DNA from: an uncultured Sphaerochaeta sp.
GTDB taxonomy: Bacteria > Spirochaetota > Spirochaetia > Sphaerochaetales > Sphaerochaetaceae
DNA: 64,000 nt
Reading direction: 5' to 3'
NCBI RefSeq assembly: GCF_963677075.1
Contig: NZ_OY781873.1
Coordinates: forward strand, 2,071,715 to 2,135,714
Shown: one piece after another, positions 8,467-17,567 of the stretch
Position numbering within the stretch: position 1 is the stretch's first letter
Layout of the letters: the number at the start of each line of letters is the position of its first letter
Notes under the pieces: model-generated
What the model saw: only the letters and a program-made list of their open reading frames with translations
Databases searched by the model: none
What the model was told of the DNA's origin: nothing
Translations under genes and position numbers: made by a program

Positions 8467-9686
8467 AAGGTAAACATCCCGTTTTCCATGATCACCACTT
8501 GCCTTCCATCACGAGTATGGGCGGTTATTTTCATATCCGGGGAGCCGACCATGAAGTCTATGTGCATAAGGCTGGTATTGCAATGTGCTTGTTGCAGCTG
8601 TTCCTTGGTATCCAGGGTTGTACCATCCTTGAGTGCAGAGGGATAGCCTTCTCCGAGAGCAAGGTGGCAGGAAGCATTCTCATCAAGCAGGATTGAGTTG
8701 AAGACAAGATTGCTTTTTGCGATCGGGCTGGTCTCATCCACCAAGGCAACCTCCCCGAGTCTACGGGTGCCCTCATCTATGGCAAAGAACCTGTCCAGTG
8801 CCTCCTGGCCTTTCTTGGCTTGGTACTCAACCACCTCTCCATCCTTGAATACAAAGCGGACCTCCTCGGTGGTGGTGTTCAGCACCTCAACAGGTTTGGT
8901 CGTGGTGATGTATCCCTCTGCCCTGAGGTTGTCAGGAGTGGTGAATATTTCCTCTGTGGGTAGGTTGGCGAAGAACTCCCTCCCATCGGGTAGTGCCTCA
9001 CTTCCTCCGGTGAATCGTGCTCTCTCTGTGAATCCGATCCTCAGGTCACTCTTGCTGCTCTGGTAGTGCAGTGTGTCGATCCCAAGCCCATTGAGATATT
9101 CCTGTCGTTTCCTCAGCACAGAAGCTTTCTCATTCCAGGCTTTGATAGGGTCATCTGCGTCGAGGAGCAGGATAGGGGTCAGGACCTTCATGAGGTCATC
9201 AGTGGTTGCATCCTCTCCCAGTACCTGTTTTGCCCAGAGAGGCCCGGGGGCCACACAGACACACCAGGGGAGCTGGTGACGCATCAGCTTCTTGGTTTTC
9301 GCTTCACTGAACTGACGTTTTGCCTTTCCCAGTATCTGGTTCTTCGCTCCGTCAAGTGGTGCATGGTCGAGCCTCTCCTCGGTGCTGTCGATCCTGATAT
9401 GTGACCAGCCCTCACTGACAAACTCGTAGTCGAATGCCTTGAGGAAATGTGGGTTGAATTTCAATGCATCCTCATCCTGATGCTTCAACCTCTCTGAGAG
9501 GACATCCAGGTCATCAAGCAGGACCTGCACATAACTTGCCCCATGGCGATAAGCTGACTTGCTCAGTTCCCGGGCAAAATAATAGGTACCCGGTCCTGTG
9601 GTGATGACAACCCCTTTCCCGCTCTGTAGGTTGATCCCCCCTTGGATGATCAGGTCCGCATATCTCTCAATTTCCTGTTTGTTCAT
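8463..9686 (-). CDS. M29 family aminopeptidase (AmpS/PepS type)
   Basis: Metal-dependent exopeptidase removing N-terminal residues from peptides in the cytoplasm. 407 residues, normal for M29. The expected ligand motifs are present: LPTEEIFTTPD (about residue 240), GEVALV (about 315), NASCHLALGEGY (about 340) and the C-terminal HIDFMVGSPDM (about 375). It follows its paralogue on the minus strand with an ATGA overlap at 9683-9686, so the two are made together. Its stop overlaps that of coaX on the other strand. Confidence 0.92.
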   Translation of the reverse strand: MNKQEIERYADLIIQGGINLQSGKGVVITTGPGTYYFARELSKSAYRHGASYVQVLLDDLDVLSERLKHQDEDALKFNPHFLKAFDYEFVSEGWSHIRIDSTEERLDHAPLDGAKNQILGKAKRQFSEAKTKKLMRHQLPWCVCVAPGPLWAKQVLGEDATTDDLMKVLTPILLLDADDPIKAWNEKASVLRKRQEYLNGLGIDTLHYQSSKSDLRIGFTERARFTGGSEALPDGREFFANLPTEEIFTTPDNLRAEGYITTTKPVEVLNTTTEEVRFVFKDGEVVEYQAKKGQEALDRFFAIDEGTRRLGEVALVDETSPIAKSNLVFNSILLDENASCHLALGEGYPSALKDGTTLDTKEQLQQAHCNTSLMHIDFMVGSPDMKITAHTRDGRQVVIMENGMFTF

Positions 9687-10882
9687 ACCAGTCCCTCCTC
9701 TGTGAATATTCCCTCTTCCATTACAGATGACTCACTCCCATCCTCGCTATGCAGCGTTACCGATAGATGGCTGTCCCCAATTGGTACCGCCACCCTCACC
9801 AGGGAGGTGCAAAGAGCACTGTCTTCTATATCCCCTTCATTCTGTTGAGTGGTCAGATTGTCCAGGGAGAATCCACCCAGCACAATCATGCTGGTCATTT
9901 CCCGTGCAAAGTGGGGATGGATCGATTTTTCCAGGTAATGGCTTTCAACGGTATCATGATCGGCAAGTGAGATTTCACTCACTCTCTTCGCATTCTCATC
10001 AACTGAGAAGAGTGCAGTGAGCGCTTCTTCGCCACTCTGTGCTGCATACTCTGTGACCAATCCATCTTCCACGGTGAATCGTGCTCCCTTTACTTCCTGT
10101 CCAAGGACATAGAAGGGCCTTGAGGAGGTGAATGTTCCATTGGCACTTTTTCCATCCAGGGCAGCATGAATTGCCTGCACCGGGAGTGAAGAGAAGAACA
10201 AGCGTTGGCTGGGCAGGGTTTGTCTGCCGCCGGCCCAGATGGTGTCCTTGGCCATGGTAGCACCAATCTCCCAAAGATCCCCGATCAAACGGATCTTGCA
10301 CCTTCCTCGTTCATTCAGTTTCTGTTTCCTGTAAGCCAGGAGGTTTCCCTGCTCTTCCCAGAAACGGAAGCCATGCTCATCTTCTATTCGGTAGAGCGTG
10401 GTGAAAAGTTTCCACATATCCTCTTCACTTGCTTGGGTCCCAAGCAACTGCAACGCCCAGCGAGGGCCGGGATAGGGAATATTGGCCCAGGGGACGGCAA
10501 TCCTCCGGTCAAGGAAGACGGGATCGGCGAGCAATCCGTATTTCCCCAGGGTGGTTACTTCCTCCGCTGCTGTGTCGAGGTCGGTTGGCGTAAGGTATGG
10601 GTGCTCGTCCAGGTCGACAATGTGGCACATGACGGCTCCCTGTACTGGGGGACGGAAGATTTCCTTCTCTGTCGGCTCGATGGGGATGGCATCCACCACC
10701 TTCCCATGGTTGGTATGTACGATGGTGACCGTCTGCCTGGTTGCAAGTGCGGCCTTCTGAGCAAGCAGTCTGGCAAAAGTCAGGGTACTTGCCTCGCTGT
10801 TGATGGAGAGGCTGTCACCCTCGCGTAGTTTCAATTGCACCTCGATGACAAGACGTGCATATTGTGTAAGCAATGTTTCCAT
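9683..10882 (-). CDS. M29 aminopeptidase paralogue lacking metal ligands
   Basis: About 399 residues, clearly of the M29 fold: N-terminal YARLVIEVQLKLREGDSL, PYPGPRWA and an EISLAD segment match the neighbour. The metal-binding motifs do not. The LPTEE position reads LPVQA, NASCHLALG reads like MTSMIVLGG, and HIDFMVG reads VRVAVPIGD, so most ligands are replaced. It is probably a pseudoenzyme, perhaps a structural or regulatory partner of the downstream active copy. I start it at ATG 10882, four bases after GGAGGA; an in-frame GTG at 10897 includes that ribosome site. The reading frame is intact, which argues against decay. Confidence 0.85.
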   Translation of the reverse strand: METLLTQYARLVIEVQLKLREGDSLSINSEASTLTFARLLAQKAALATRQTVTIVHTNHGKVVDAIPIEPTEKEIFRPPVQGAVMCHIVDLDEHPYLTPTDLDTAAEEVTTLGKYGLLADPVFLDRRIAVPWANIPYPGPRWALQLLGTQASEEDMWKLFTTLYRIEDEHGFRFWEEQGNLLAYRKQKLNERGRCKIRLIGDLWEIGATMAKDTIWAGGRQTLPSQRLFFSSLPVQAIHAALDGKSANGTFTSSRPFYVLGQEVKGARFTVEDGLVTEYAAQSGEEALTALFSVDENAKRVSEISLADHDTVESHYLEKSIHPHFAREMTSMIVLGGFSLDNLTTQQNEGDIEDSALCTSLVRVAVPIGDSHLSVTLHSEDGSESSVMEEGIFTEEGLV

Positions 10883-11099
10883 GAATCCTCCGTTCACGCT
10901 CTCAATATACCAAAAAATTACAGGGGAACATACCCTCGGGGATCAGAAGGTTCCTAAACTTCCAAAACCGTAACATGTAGAACAAAATTGATATAAATGT
11001 AGTATATTTAACACAATTCTCATAATTCAACGTGGACAGGGATTCATGGAGGCCCGTATACTGGTTTTGTAGGGAAGAGAAACTACATGGAGCAATGCG

Positions 11100-13163
11100 A
11101 TGGGTTCAAAGAAAGAATATGTGAATCGCGAACTGAGATGGCTGAGTTTCAATGAACGGGTGTTGATGAGTGCCGAGAATCCGAATATTCCCTTGATGGA
11201 ACGCATGAAGTTCATTGGAATATTTTCATCGAACCTGGATGAGTTCTATGCAGTACGGGTTGGCTCAATTCACCGTGCTCTCCTCGACCCAGAGCACTAC
11301 AAGCTCAAGGAGAGCGGGAATCCCAAGACCTTGATCAAGCAGATTCTCAAGGAAGTGAAGCGGCTCAATGACCGGATGGATCGGGTGGTTGAGCAGCTCT
11401 TCAGGACACTGAGGACTCATCACATATCCATTGTGGATGAATCATCGCTAACCGACGAACAGAAACGCTACCTGCAGGACTTTTTCCGCCAGACACTCCG
11501 CAACCGCTTGTTCCCGATTCTCCTGGACCCTAAACTACCATTTCCCTATCTCAAGCATGTAACCCTCTATCTAGCAGTGCATATGTACCATAAGGGTAAA
11601 CCGAAGGATTTTCGCTACGCACTGATCGAGGTTCCCAGCGATCTGATCCAGCGGTATGTAAAGCTCCCTTCCAGGGGCGGTTGGCATCACTTCATTGCCC
11701 TCGAAGATGTTATCAGATTCAAGTTGGCAGACATCTTCAAGGCATTCAGTTATGACTGTTATGATGCCTATACCATCAAGATCACCCGGGACGGTGAGTA
11801 TGACCTGACTGATGAGATCACAAGAAGTCTCTATGAGAAACTCTCATCCTCCATCAAGCAACGCAGCCAGGGGGATCCGGTCAGGTTTGTCTATGACCGT
11901 GAGTTGCCCAAGCCCATGCTTGACTATATCATGGAACATGCACAGCTGAAACAGTGCCGAATCATCATACCGGGTGGTAGATACCACAATGCAAGGGACC
12001 TGTTGCATTTTCCCAAGGTAGGCAATGAACAGTTGTATTTCGAGGAACAGCCTCCCTTGCCTCACCATACATTGAGGGAGGAGAGAAGCCTGCTTGACCA
12101 GATTGATGAGCGTGATCACCTGGTGACACTCCCGTACCAGAGCTATGACTGCATCATTGACCTGCTTCGTGAAGCTGCTTTGGATAGGACGGTCCAGGGG
12201 ATCAAGATGACCCTCTACCGCGTACCGGAAAACTCCAATGTAATCAACGCGCTGAGAAATGCTGCACGGAACGGAAAGGAGATTGTGTTGTACCTGGAGC
12301 TCCAGGCTCGTTTTGACGAGGAGATCAACATGCAGTGGACCGAGACCCTCACCCGTGAGCGCCACATCACCCTGATCAGTGGGGTTGAGGGGATGAAGGT
12401 GCACAGCAAGCTTGGGCTTATCACCCGTTATAGTGGCAAGAAACAGAAAAAGATTGCCATCATCGGTACAGGGAATTTCAACGAGGTGACGGCAAGTCAG
12501 TACAGTGACCATCTCCTGCTAACCTCCAACCCCAATTTAACACAGGAGATCGACCTGCTCTTTACGCTCCTGGACCGAGGGTTTGCAGATATCAAGTTCA
12601 AGCACCTGATCGTCTCCCCCTTCCATACCCGTAAGCGTTTCATCTCACTGATCAAGAAGGAGATGGAGGAAGCGAAGGAGGGCAGGCCTGCAGAGATTAC
12701 CCTCAAGTTGAACAACCTGGTTGATGAGGGGATGATCAAGCATTTGATCAAGGCAGAGAGAAGTGGTGTCTCCATTACCCTGATGATCAGGGGCATCTGT
12801 TCCATGGCCCTTTTCCCGGAGCAAACCAATGTGCGGGGGAAGGCCCTGATAGACCGCTATCTTGAGCATACCAGGGTGGTGAAGTTCCACAACAAGGGAG
12901 AGCCACTCTATTTCATTGGGTCCGCCGATTGGATGGAACGTAATCTCGATACGCGTATCGAGGTCATGGTTCCTGTCTTTGATGATAGGATCAAGGAGGA
13001 GTTGGAGTTGTTCCTGCAGGCGCACTGGAACGATACAGCCTCTTCCTTCAGCCTCCATGAAGAGAATTTCAATCAACGTCTCCAGAAAGGTGAACCAAAT
13101 GAGAAACGAGCACAACGGGATCTGTATCTCTGGTATCAGCATCAGTTGGAGGAAAACCTATGA
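11100..13163 (+). CDS. ppk1: Polyphosphate kinase 1
   Basis: Makes inorganic polyphosphate from ATP, reversibly. 687 residues, the family length, with the N domain (RELRWLSFNERVL at residues 9-21), H domain and two C-terminal phospholipase-D-like domains. His435 in GMKVHSKLG matches the autophosphorylated histidine, and His597 in VKFHNKG with the following SADWMERNLDTR is the second catalytic histidine. ATG 11100 follows GGAG at 11089-11092. The stop overlaps the CHAD gene start (ATGA, 13160-13163). The AT-rich 217 bases before it separate it from the opposing peptidase genes; no promoter there is clear to me. Confidence 0.96.
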   Translation: MGSKKEYVNRELRWLSFNERVLMSAENPNIPLMERMKFIGIFSSNLDEFYAVRVGSIHRALLDPEHYKLKESGNPKTLIKQILKEVKRLNDRMDRVVEQLFRTLRTHHISIVDESSLTDEQKRYLQDFFRQTLRNRLFPILLDPKLPFPYLKHVTLYLAVHMYHKGKPKDFRYALIEVPSDLIQRYVKLPSRGGWHHFIALEDVIRFKLADIFKAFSYDCYDAYTIKITRDGEYDLTDEITRSLYEKLSSSIKQRSQGDPVRFVYDRELPKPMLDYIMEHAQLKQCRIIIPGGRYHNARDLLHFPKVGNEQLYFEEQPPLPHHTLREERSLLDQIDERDHLVTLPYQSYDCIIDLLREAALDRTVQGIKMTLYRVPENSNVINALRNAARNGKEIVLYLELQARFDEEINMQWTETLTRERHITLISGVEGMKVHSKLGLITRYSGKKQKKIAIIGTGNFNEVTASQYSDHLLLTSNPNLTQEIDLLFTLLDRGFADIKFKHLIVSPFHTRKRFISLIKKEMEEAKEGRPAEITLKLNNLVDEGMIKHLIKAERSGVSITLMIRGICSMALFPEQTNVRGKALIDRYLEHTRVVKFHNKGEPLYFIGSADWMERNLDTRIEVMVPVFDDRIKEELELFLQAHWNDTASSFSLHEENFNQRLQKGEPNEKRAQRDLYLWYQHQLEENL

Positions 13164-14146
13164 ACAACAACGGCCCGTACTACCTGTTATTTGAAACCCA
13201 GTCCGCCCCTGAAACATGGGAAAATCTATTTTCTCCCTACCGAATTCTCTGGAAGGAGGCATCCATCCCGCTTGAGGGTACTCTGCTTCTTGATGAACAG
13301 CCTGTAGGGGAGGTGAGATACTTCCCTGAGGAATTGCGCCTTGAACTCTTTCCTCTCCCTGGTACCCAAGAGCAACTGGAGGGTTTGCTGGCAGTGCCGG
13401 CCTTCAGGGAGATGTGCAACAGTCCCATCATTGGTTGGTGTGAGAAACAGGTAGCCATTTTCTCTGAACATGCTTCTAATCTGGAGGATATGAAATCCTT
13501 GCATGCTTTCAGGACAGCAATGTGTAATCTCCGCCAGATGGTCCCTCTAATCGGTGATGGACTCTCCAAGGAGAGGCGGAAGGAGATCAAACGATTACTG
13601 AAGAGACTGGTCAAATATGCAGGGAAAGTCCGTGATGACCATGTTCTTAGCCAGCTGTTGGAGGAGAAAGGACTTGAGGATGAGAAGAAGCATCTGAAGA
13701 TGGAGAAGCACCTTTCAGCTCTGAAGGAAGCGCTGCCTTCTTCCTTTGCTTCTGACATTCGCCAGCTACTGGAGGAGAACCGATTCGCCTTTTCAGGTTA
13801 TCACCCGAAGGTTATGGTGGCGAAGGCCCATAGGCGTTTGGTGAAGGCTGTTCACAAGGTGCACTCAGCGAGGGATGTACAGGCGATGCACAAGGTGCGC
13901 AGACGGGTGCGCTCTCTGCTCGCAGTGAGCGGGATGGCATCCGTCAAGCAGGATAAGAGGCTGTATGAACTTGAGAAGATTCTTGGCAAGTGGCACGACC
14001 TCATCCTCTTGCAGGACTTGCTGTTAACACAGAAGAAACCCCCCATTGAAACCTTGCGGGTCCTGGTTGATGTAGAGAAGGAAGTACAGCACCTGGTAGG
14101 TGAGTACCGTCATTTGAGTAGTGAGTACTGGGAGGAGATGACATGA
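13160..14146 (+). CDS. CHAD domain protein
   Basis: 328 residues. From about 115 onward there is a CHAD alpha-helical domain with its repeated histidine and arginine motifs: LHAFRTAMCNLRQM, YAGKVRDDHVLSQL, AMHKVRRRVRSLL and LGKWHDLILLQDLL. CHAD domains bind polyphosphate and are found on polyphosphate granules. The first hundred residues are unassigned; CHAD is often fused to CYTH, but I see no EXEXK motif. It is coupled to ppk1 on one side and to the ParA-like gene on the other by ATGA overlaps, which ties all three to polyphosphate by context. Confidence 0.88.
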   Translation: MNNNGPYYLLFETQSAPETWENLFSPYRILWKEASIPLEGTLLLDEQPVGEVRYFPEELRLELFPLPGTQEQLEGLLAVPAFREMCNSPIIGWCEKQVAIFSEHASNLEDMKSLHAFRTAMCNLRQMVPLIGDGLSKERRKEIKRLLKRLVKYAGKVRDDHVLSQLLEEKGLEDEKKHLKMEKHLSALKEALPSSFASDIRQLLEENRFAFSGYHPKVMVAKAHRRLVKAVHKVHSARDVQAMHKVRRRVRSLLAVSGMASVKQDKRLYELEKILGKWHDLILLQDLLLTQKKPPIETLRVLVDVEKEVQHLVGEYRHLSSEYWEEMT

Positions 14147-14919
14147 CAACATTGGCCGTGTACAGCATCAAGGGGGGAGTAGGAAAGAGCACCATCAGTG
14201 TGAACCTGGCCGTGCTCTCTGCGATGGCTGGACAGCGGACATTGTTGCTCGATCTTGACCCCTTGGGGTCAAGCAGCTATTTGCTGGATGTAAAGCCGAG
14301 GAAAAGTCATGATGCAACTGCATTGGTGAAGGGTGGCAAGCAATTGACGAAGCAAATCCAGGCCACCAGTTTCTCTTCCCTGGATGTACTGCCATCCTCA
14401 ACGGCTTATCGCTATCTTTCCATTCTCTTTGATGCAAAGAAGCACTCCCATCACCGGCTGGAAAAACGACTGGAAGAGTTGAGTGCAACCTATGACCTGA
14501 TCATCATTGATGCCTCCCCGACCATGAGTTTGGTCAGTGAAAATGTCCTTTTTGCCTCGGATATATTGTTGGTTCCGGTTGTTCCCACTCCCTTTGCAGT
14601 GCTTGCCTATGACCAATTGCTGGGTGAGTTGGAACGTTTGGAGCAGAAAGATACACGAGTGAGAATGGTTGTCTCCATGCTCGACAGAAGAAAGAAACTA
14701 CAGGTAGAGACTACCCGGGAGTTGTTGCAGAGAAAAGAGGCACTGCAAACGGTGATTCCTTTCGCAAGTGAGATAGAAAAGATGGGTGAGATACAGAAAC
14801 CGGTAGTGACAAGCAATGCAAAGGGGAAAGGAGCAACTGCTTTCCGTGGTCTGTATGGTGAGTTGGTACCATATCTACGACAGCGTTCACCGAGTGAGCG
14901 TACTGGGAAAAAGGAGTAA
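14143..14919 (+). CDS. ParA/MinD-family ATPase, orphan
   Basis: 258 residues with the deviant Walker A KGGVGKST at 10-17, the [15 protein letters not shown] segment (Walker A' region) and [13 protein letters not shown] (Walker B). This is the short ParA/Soj form without an N-terminal DNA-binding domain. No ParB gene or clustered parS-like sites are visible near it. The start overlaps the CHAD gene stop. Such orphan ParA proteins can position protein or storage bodies (McdA is the known case). A role in distributing polyphosphate granules is inference from the operon. Ordinary chromosome segregation is the alternative. Confidence 0.88.
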   Translation: MTTLAVYSIKGGVGKSTISVNLAVLSAMAGQRTLLLDLDPLGSSSYLLDVKPRKSHDATALVKGGKQLTKQIQATSFSSLDVLPSSTAYRYLSILFDAKKHSHHRLEKRLEELSATYDLIIIDASPTMSLVSENVLFASDILLVPVVPTPFAVLAYDQLLGELERLEQKDTRVRMVVSMLDRRKKLQVETTRELLQRKEALQTVIPFASEIEKMGEIQKPVVTSNAKGKGATAFRGLYGELVPYLRQRSPSERTGKKE

Positions 14920-14924
14920 TATCG

Positions 14925-15995
14925 ATGAGCAAATTGATTGGGATCCTGACCTCTGGAGGAGATACCCCTGGATTGAATTCGGCGATACGCGCAGTAGGCA
15001 AGACATTGCTCCATGAGGGTGGTTATACCTTGATCGGTTACCTTGATGGGTACCGTGGCCTGATGGAGAATCGGTTTGTTGAGCTCAATGATGCATACCT
15101 CTCGGGTATCATCACTCGGGGTGGAACCATTCTTGGCTCCAGTCGTGATAAACCCCATAAGATGCCGGTAGGTGGGAAGATTATGGATATGACCGATGTC
15201 ATTGTAGAAAACTACCACTCCAATCACCTCAGTGGTCTTGTGTGTCTAGGGGGTGGGGGAACCCAGAAAAACTCCTACCGATTGGCCAGCGCAGGTTTGA
15301 ATGTCCTGACGCTTCCCAAGACCATCGACAATGATGTGATGCATACGGATGTTTCCTTCGGCTATGATACAGCGATGATGATTGCAACCGAGGCAGTCGA
15401 CCGGCTGCATAGTACCGCGAGCAGCCATCATAGAATCATCATCCTGGAGACCATGGGCCACAAGGTGGGTTGGCTTGCACTTGGAGCTGGTCTTGCCGGT
15501 GGTGCTGATGTGATTCTGCTTCCAGAGGTTCCCTATGATGAACAGGTGGTCGCTGATGCAATTCTTAGACGAACGAGGGAAGGGAAGAAGTTCAGTATTG
15601 TGGTGGTTGCTGAGGGAGCCATGTCCAAGAGTATGGCAAAGGTACTTGAAGAGGAGGATGGCAAGGAGAAGGTTGAGGCGATGCTTAAGACCCGTACCCC
15701 AGAGCTGGCTGCCAACCTGGAGCGTCTCACCGGAAGGGAGGCCAGGGTAACCATTCTCGGCTATGTTCAGCGTGGTGGCACTCCCACTCCCTATGACCGT
15801 TTGCTTTCAACCTCACTGGGTAGTCGATGTGCCCAGGAGATCATGAAGGACAAGTGGGGAAATATGATGGCAGTCCAGGACAACAAGATTGTGACCGTTC
15901 CTCTGGAGAAAGTCGCAGGTCCTGTCAAATATATTCCCAAGGACCACTACCTGATCACCTGTGCAAAGGATATCGGGGTGTGCTTGGGTTCCTGA
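14925..15995 (+). CDS. pfkA: 6-phosphofructokinase
   Basis: Phosphorylates fructose 6-phosphate in glycolysis. 356 residues, PfkA superfamily: [12 protein letters not shown] at residues 11-22, [11 protein letters not shown] near 65, PKTIDND near 127, and [11 protein letters not shown] near 175. The segment usually written GGDG reads GGGGT (about 107-111), so the Mg-binding aspartate is missing while the glycine at the E. coli 104 position is kept. Lysine replaces glycine at the E. coli 124 position. That combination is known in an ATP-using clade, so ATP is more likely than pyrophosphate as donor. AAGGAG lies eight bases before the ATG. Six bases after the ParA-like gene, so probably cotranscribed. 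Confidence 0.9.
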   Translation: MSKLIGILTSGGDTPGLNSAIRAVGKTLLHEGGYTLIGYLDGYRGLMENRFVELNDAYLSGIITRGGTILGSSRDKPHKMPVGGKIMDMTDVIVENYHSNHLSGLVCLGGGGTQKNSYRLASAGLNVLTLPKTIDNDVMHTDVSFGYDTAMMIATEAVDRLHSTASSHHRIIILETMGHKVGWLALGAGLAGGADVILLPEVPYDEQVVADAILRRTREGKKFSIVVVAEGAMSKSMAKVLEEEDGKEKVEAMLKTRTPELAANLERLTGREARVTILGYVQRGGTPTPYDRLLSTSLGSRCAQEIMKDKWGNMMAVQDNKIVTVPLEKVAGPVKYIPKDHYLITCAKDIGVCLGS

Positions 15996-16124
15996 GGGCC
16001 ATAAGAGACTACACGGCTTATGTGCAAAGACGAGACTCAGTAAGGTTGTCTCCTGGTAATTTGAGAGTCGGATGTTCAGGTTATGAATCGATGTTGCTCT
16101 CAAGAAAAAATGGACATAGTATTA

Positions 16125-16180
16125 TTAATCTCCCATATGAATACCTTCTATGGGAGATTAACTATATCCGTGGGAGATTA
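16125..16180. repeat. Inverted and direct repeats of TGGGAGATTA
   Basis: A perfect 13-base inverted repeat (16125-16137 and 16149-16161, loop of 11) contains TGGGAGATTA. A third, direct copy at 16171-16180 starts exactly 20 bases after the second. There is no T tract. It lies between the converging ends of pfkA and the DUF1848 gene. The rest of 15996-16252 holds no gene I can support. Confidence 0.7.
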
Positions 16181-16252
16181 TTCCCAAGAAAAGCAGAAGG
16201 CAACCAGCGATAAGCTACCACTATCGGTGTATTGCAATAAAACTTGAATGAG

Positions 16253-17203
16253 CTATGAAGATACGAATGGGAAATCTGGCTGAAGAATAGTTTTGGACTG
16301 TGCATCCTTTCTTTCACGGATAACGTCATCCTCAGTAATCTTGCTACAGAGCAGGGAAGAAAATGCATCATAGTTTTGTCGGTTCTGGAGAAGTGCTTCC
16401 CTGCTGAAAGAGGCATAACAGTATTTGCATCCATGCATGCAGGTGTTGTACAGGCCTATATCCACACTTGGTACACAACCGCAATTTTTTCTTTGGTTGG
16501 TATCTTTCTTAAGGTGAAGAGGTTTTCCAGAGATTCGAGAAATCAGGGCATCATCAATGCATTTCCCATGGCTGATACCATAGGTTGATAGATCTATGGC
16601 TTCTGCACAGGTTTCGAGGGTAATGCCTTTTTCTCTTGCAATGGCAGAAAACGCTCTTGCAATTGTATGCATTTCATTGAAATCTGGTTCTCGGTACCCC
16701 AAGGATCTCATTGCACTAAACGTTCTTTTAGGAAAATCTATGAAACTGATAACGCAACGCTGGGTTGCATCCTTCAGTTTTTCTGCAAGGGTGGCAAAAT
16801 GCTGAATATGAAATGACACCGTATACTTGTCAGTGAGAAGGATTGGATCATATCTCCAAATCACACGTTCTTTGCCGATTTTCTCAGAGAGCTGCATGAA
16901 TGTATCAACCAACGATACGTGTTTGATTGCCAGTCCAGGTTCTACATCAGCTTCATAGGCATTGAGCGTAAAGTGGAAATAGTAATGATACGCTTCAAGT
17001 TCGTTCAGTCTCACCATGAGTGGGGCAGGGTTCTTTGTCCAGAAGACAATACAATCAATGAGTTCAGGAGACAAATCTATCCTACTGACCTGTCTTGGAT
17101 TGATGGGATTTCTGGAAAGGACATACCGTTCCTTGATTCTATTCAGGAACCAATCTGCATAAAATGCTGGAATATCGGTTCTTCTGCTTGCACTGAGTAT
17201 CAT
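16253..17203 (-). CDS. DUF1848 family protein, radical-SAM-like cysteine cluster
   Basis: 316 residues matching the DUF1848 family, whose function is unknown to me. The N-terminus ILSASRRTDIPAFYADWF is the family hallmark. FWTKNPAPLM and ERVIWRYDPILLT follow. Near residues 240-265 there is a cysteine cluster, CGC followed by CMHGCKYCY, similar to iron-sulfur ligands of SPL-like radical SAM enzymes. ATG 17203 heads it; it stands alone on the minus strand between pfkA and tRNA-Gly. Base composition does not obviously differ from its neighbours. Confidence 0.85.
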   Translation of the reverse strand: MILSASRRTDIPAFYADWFLNRIKERYVLSRNPINPRQVSRIDLSPELIDCIVFWTKNPAPLMVRLNELEAYHYYFHFTLNAYEADVEPGLAIKHVSLVDTFMQLSEKIGKERVIWRYDPILLTDKYTVSFHIQHFATLAEKLKDATQRCVISFIDFPKRTFSAMRSLGYREPDFNEMHTIARAFSAIAREKGITLETCAEAIDLSTYGISHGKCIDDALISRISGKPLHLKKDTNQRKNCGCVPSVDIGLYNTCMHGCKYCYASFSREALLQNRQNYDAFSSLLCSKITEDDVIRERKDAQSKTILQPDFPFVSS

Positions 17204-17315
17204 ACTTCGTCTACCGTACTCTTACTTTTGGGATAACGCAAGAATTCAGTTTATCTATGTACAAATGCTATTTGATGTGGTTTCTGATGGAAGTCCGGCA
17301 AACCTGGAGACAATG

Positions 17316-17342
17316 AAAAACCCACACCGTATAGTGTGGGTT
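17316..17342 (-). terminator. Terminator of tRNA-Gly
   Basis: AACCCACAC (17319-17327) pairs perfectly with GTGTGGGTT (17334-17342). On the minus strand five Ts follow (17316-17320). Strong intrinsic terminator just after the tRNA. Confidence 0.85.
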
Positions 17343-17378
17343 ATCTAATTCATTGTAATGTAAGTGTTTCTTATCTAG

Positions 17379-17449
17379 AGCGCCCTACGGGAGTCGAACC
17401 CGCTTCTTCAGCTTGGAAGGCTGAGGTAATACCATTATACGAAAGGCGC
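17379..17449 (-). tRNA. tRNA-Gly (anticodon TCC)
   Basis: Minus-strand cloverleaf: acceptor GCGCCTT with AGGGCGC, anticodon stem TCAGC/GCTGA around CTTCCAA (anticodon TCC, reads GGA and GGG), T loop TTCGACT. CCA is not encoded. Confidence 0.96.
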
Positions 17450-17465
17450 TTGCTCTGTATCAATG

Positions 17466-17494
17466 TATATAAAACATTCTGGAATTTCCGTCAA
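17466..17494 (-). promoter_or_regulatory. Promoter of tRNA-Gly
   Basis: On the minus strand TTGACG (17489-17494) and TATATA (17466-17471) are 17 bases apart, 17 bases before the tRNA 5' end. Near-consensus sigma-70 type. Confidence 0.8.
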
Positions 17495-17504
17495 GTACCT
17501 CCAG

Positions 17505-17534
17505 TTGACAGAGGGAGCACAACACTGGTACAAG
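17505..17534 (+). promoter_or_regulatory. Probable promoter of the PUR-domain gene
   Basis: TTGACA (17505-17510) and TACAAG (17529-17534) with an 18-base spacer. Its -35 box is only 11 bases from the -35 box of the divergent tRNA-Gly promoter, so the two may compete. Confidence 0.55.
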
Positions 17535-17567
17535 TATCATAGAAACAGTTAAGCGAGGATTAAAAGC

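Noticed and set aside
10883..11099. Pho box or sigma-70 promoter before ppk1
   Set aside because: The region is AT-rich with several weak TATA-like words, but no pair of boxes with proper spacing and no Pho-box repeat could be found.
13160..13460. CYTH domain before the CHAD domain
   Set aside because: The EXEXK motif is not present in the first hundred residues.
14143..14919. ParA-like gene as part of a chromosome-partition locus
   Set aside because: No ParB gene and no repeated parS-like palindromes are seen near it, and its overlap partners concern polyphosphate.
15827..16213. Plus-strand open frame running from inside pfkA into the repeat region
   Set aside because: Mostly an out-of-frame reading of pfkA; the part beyond it includes the inverted repeat and shows no protein family.
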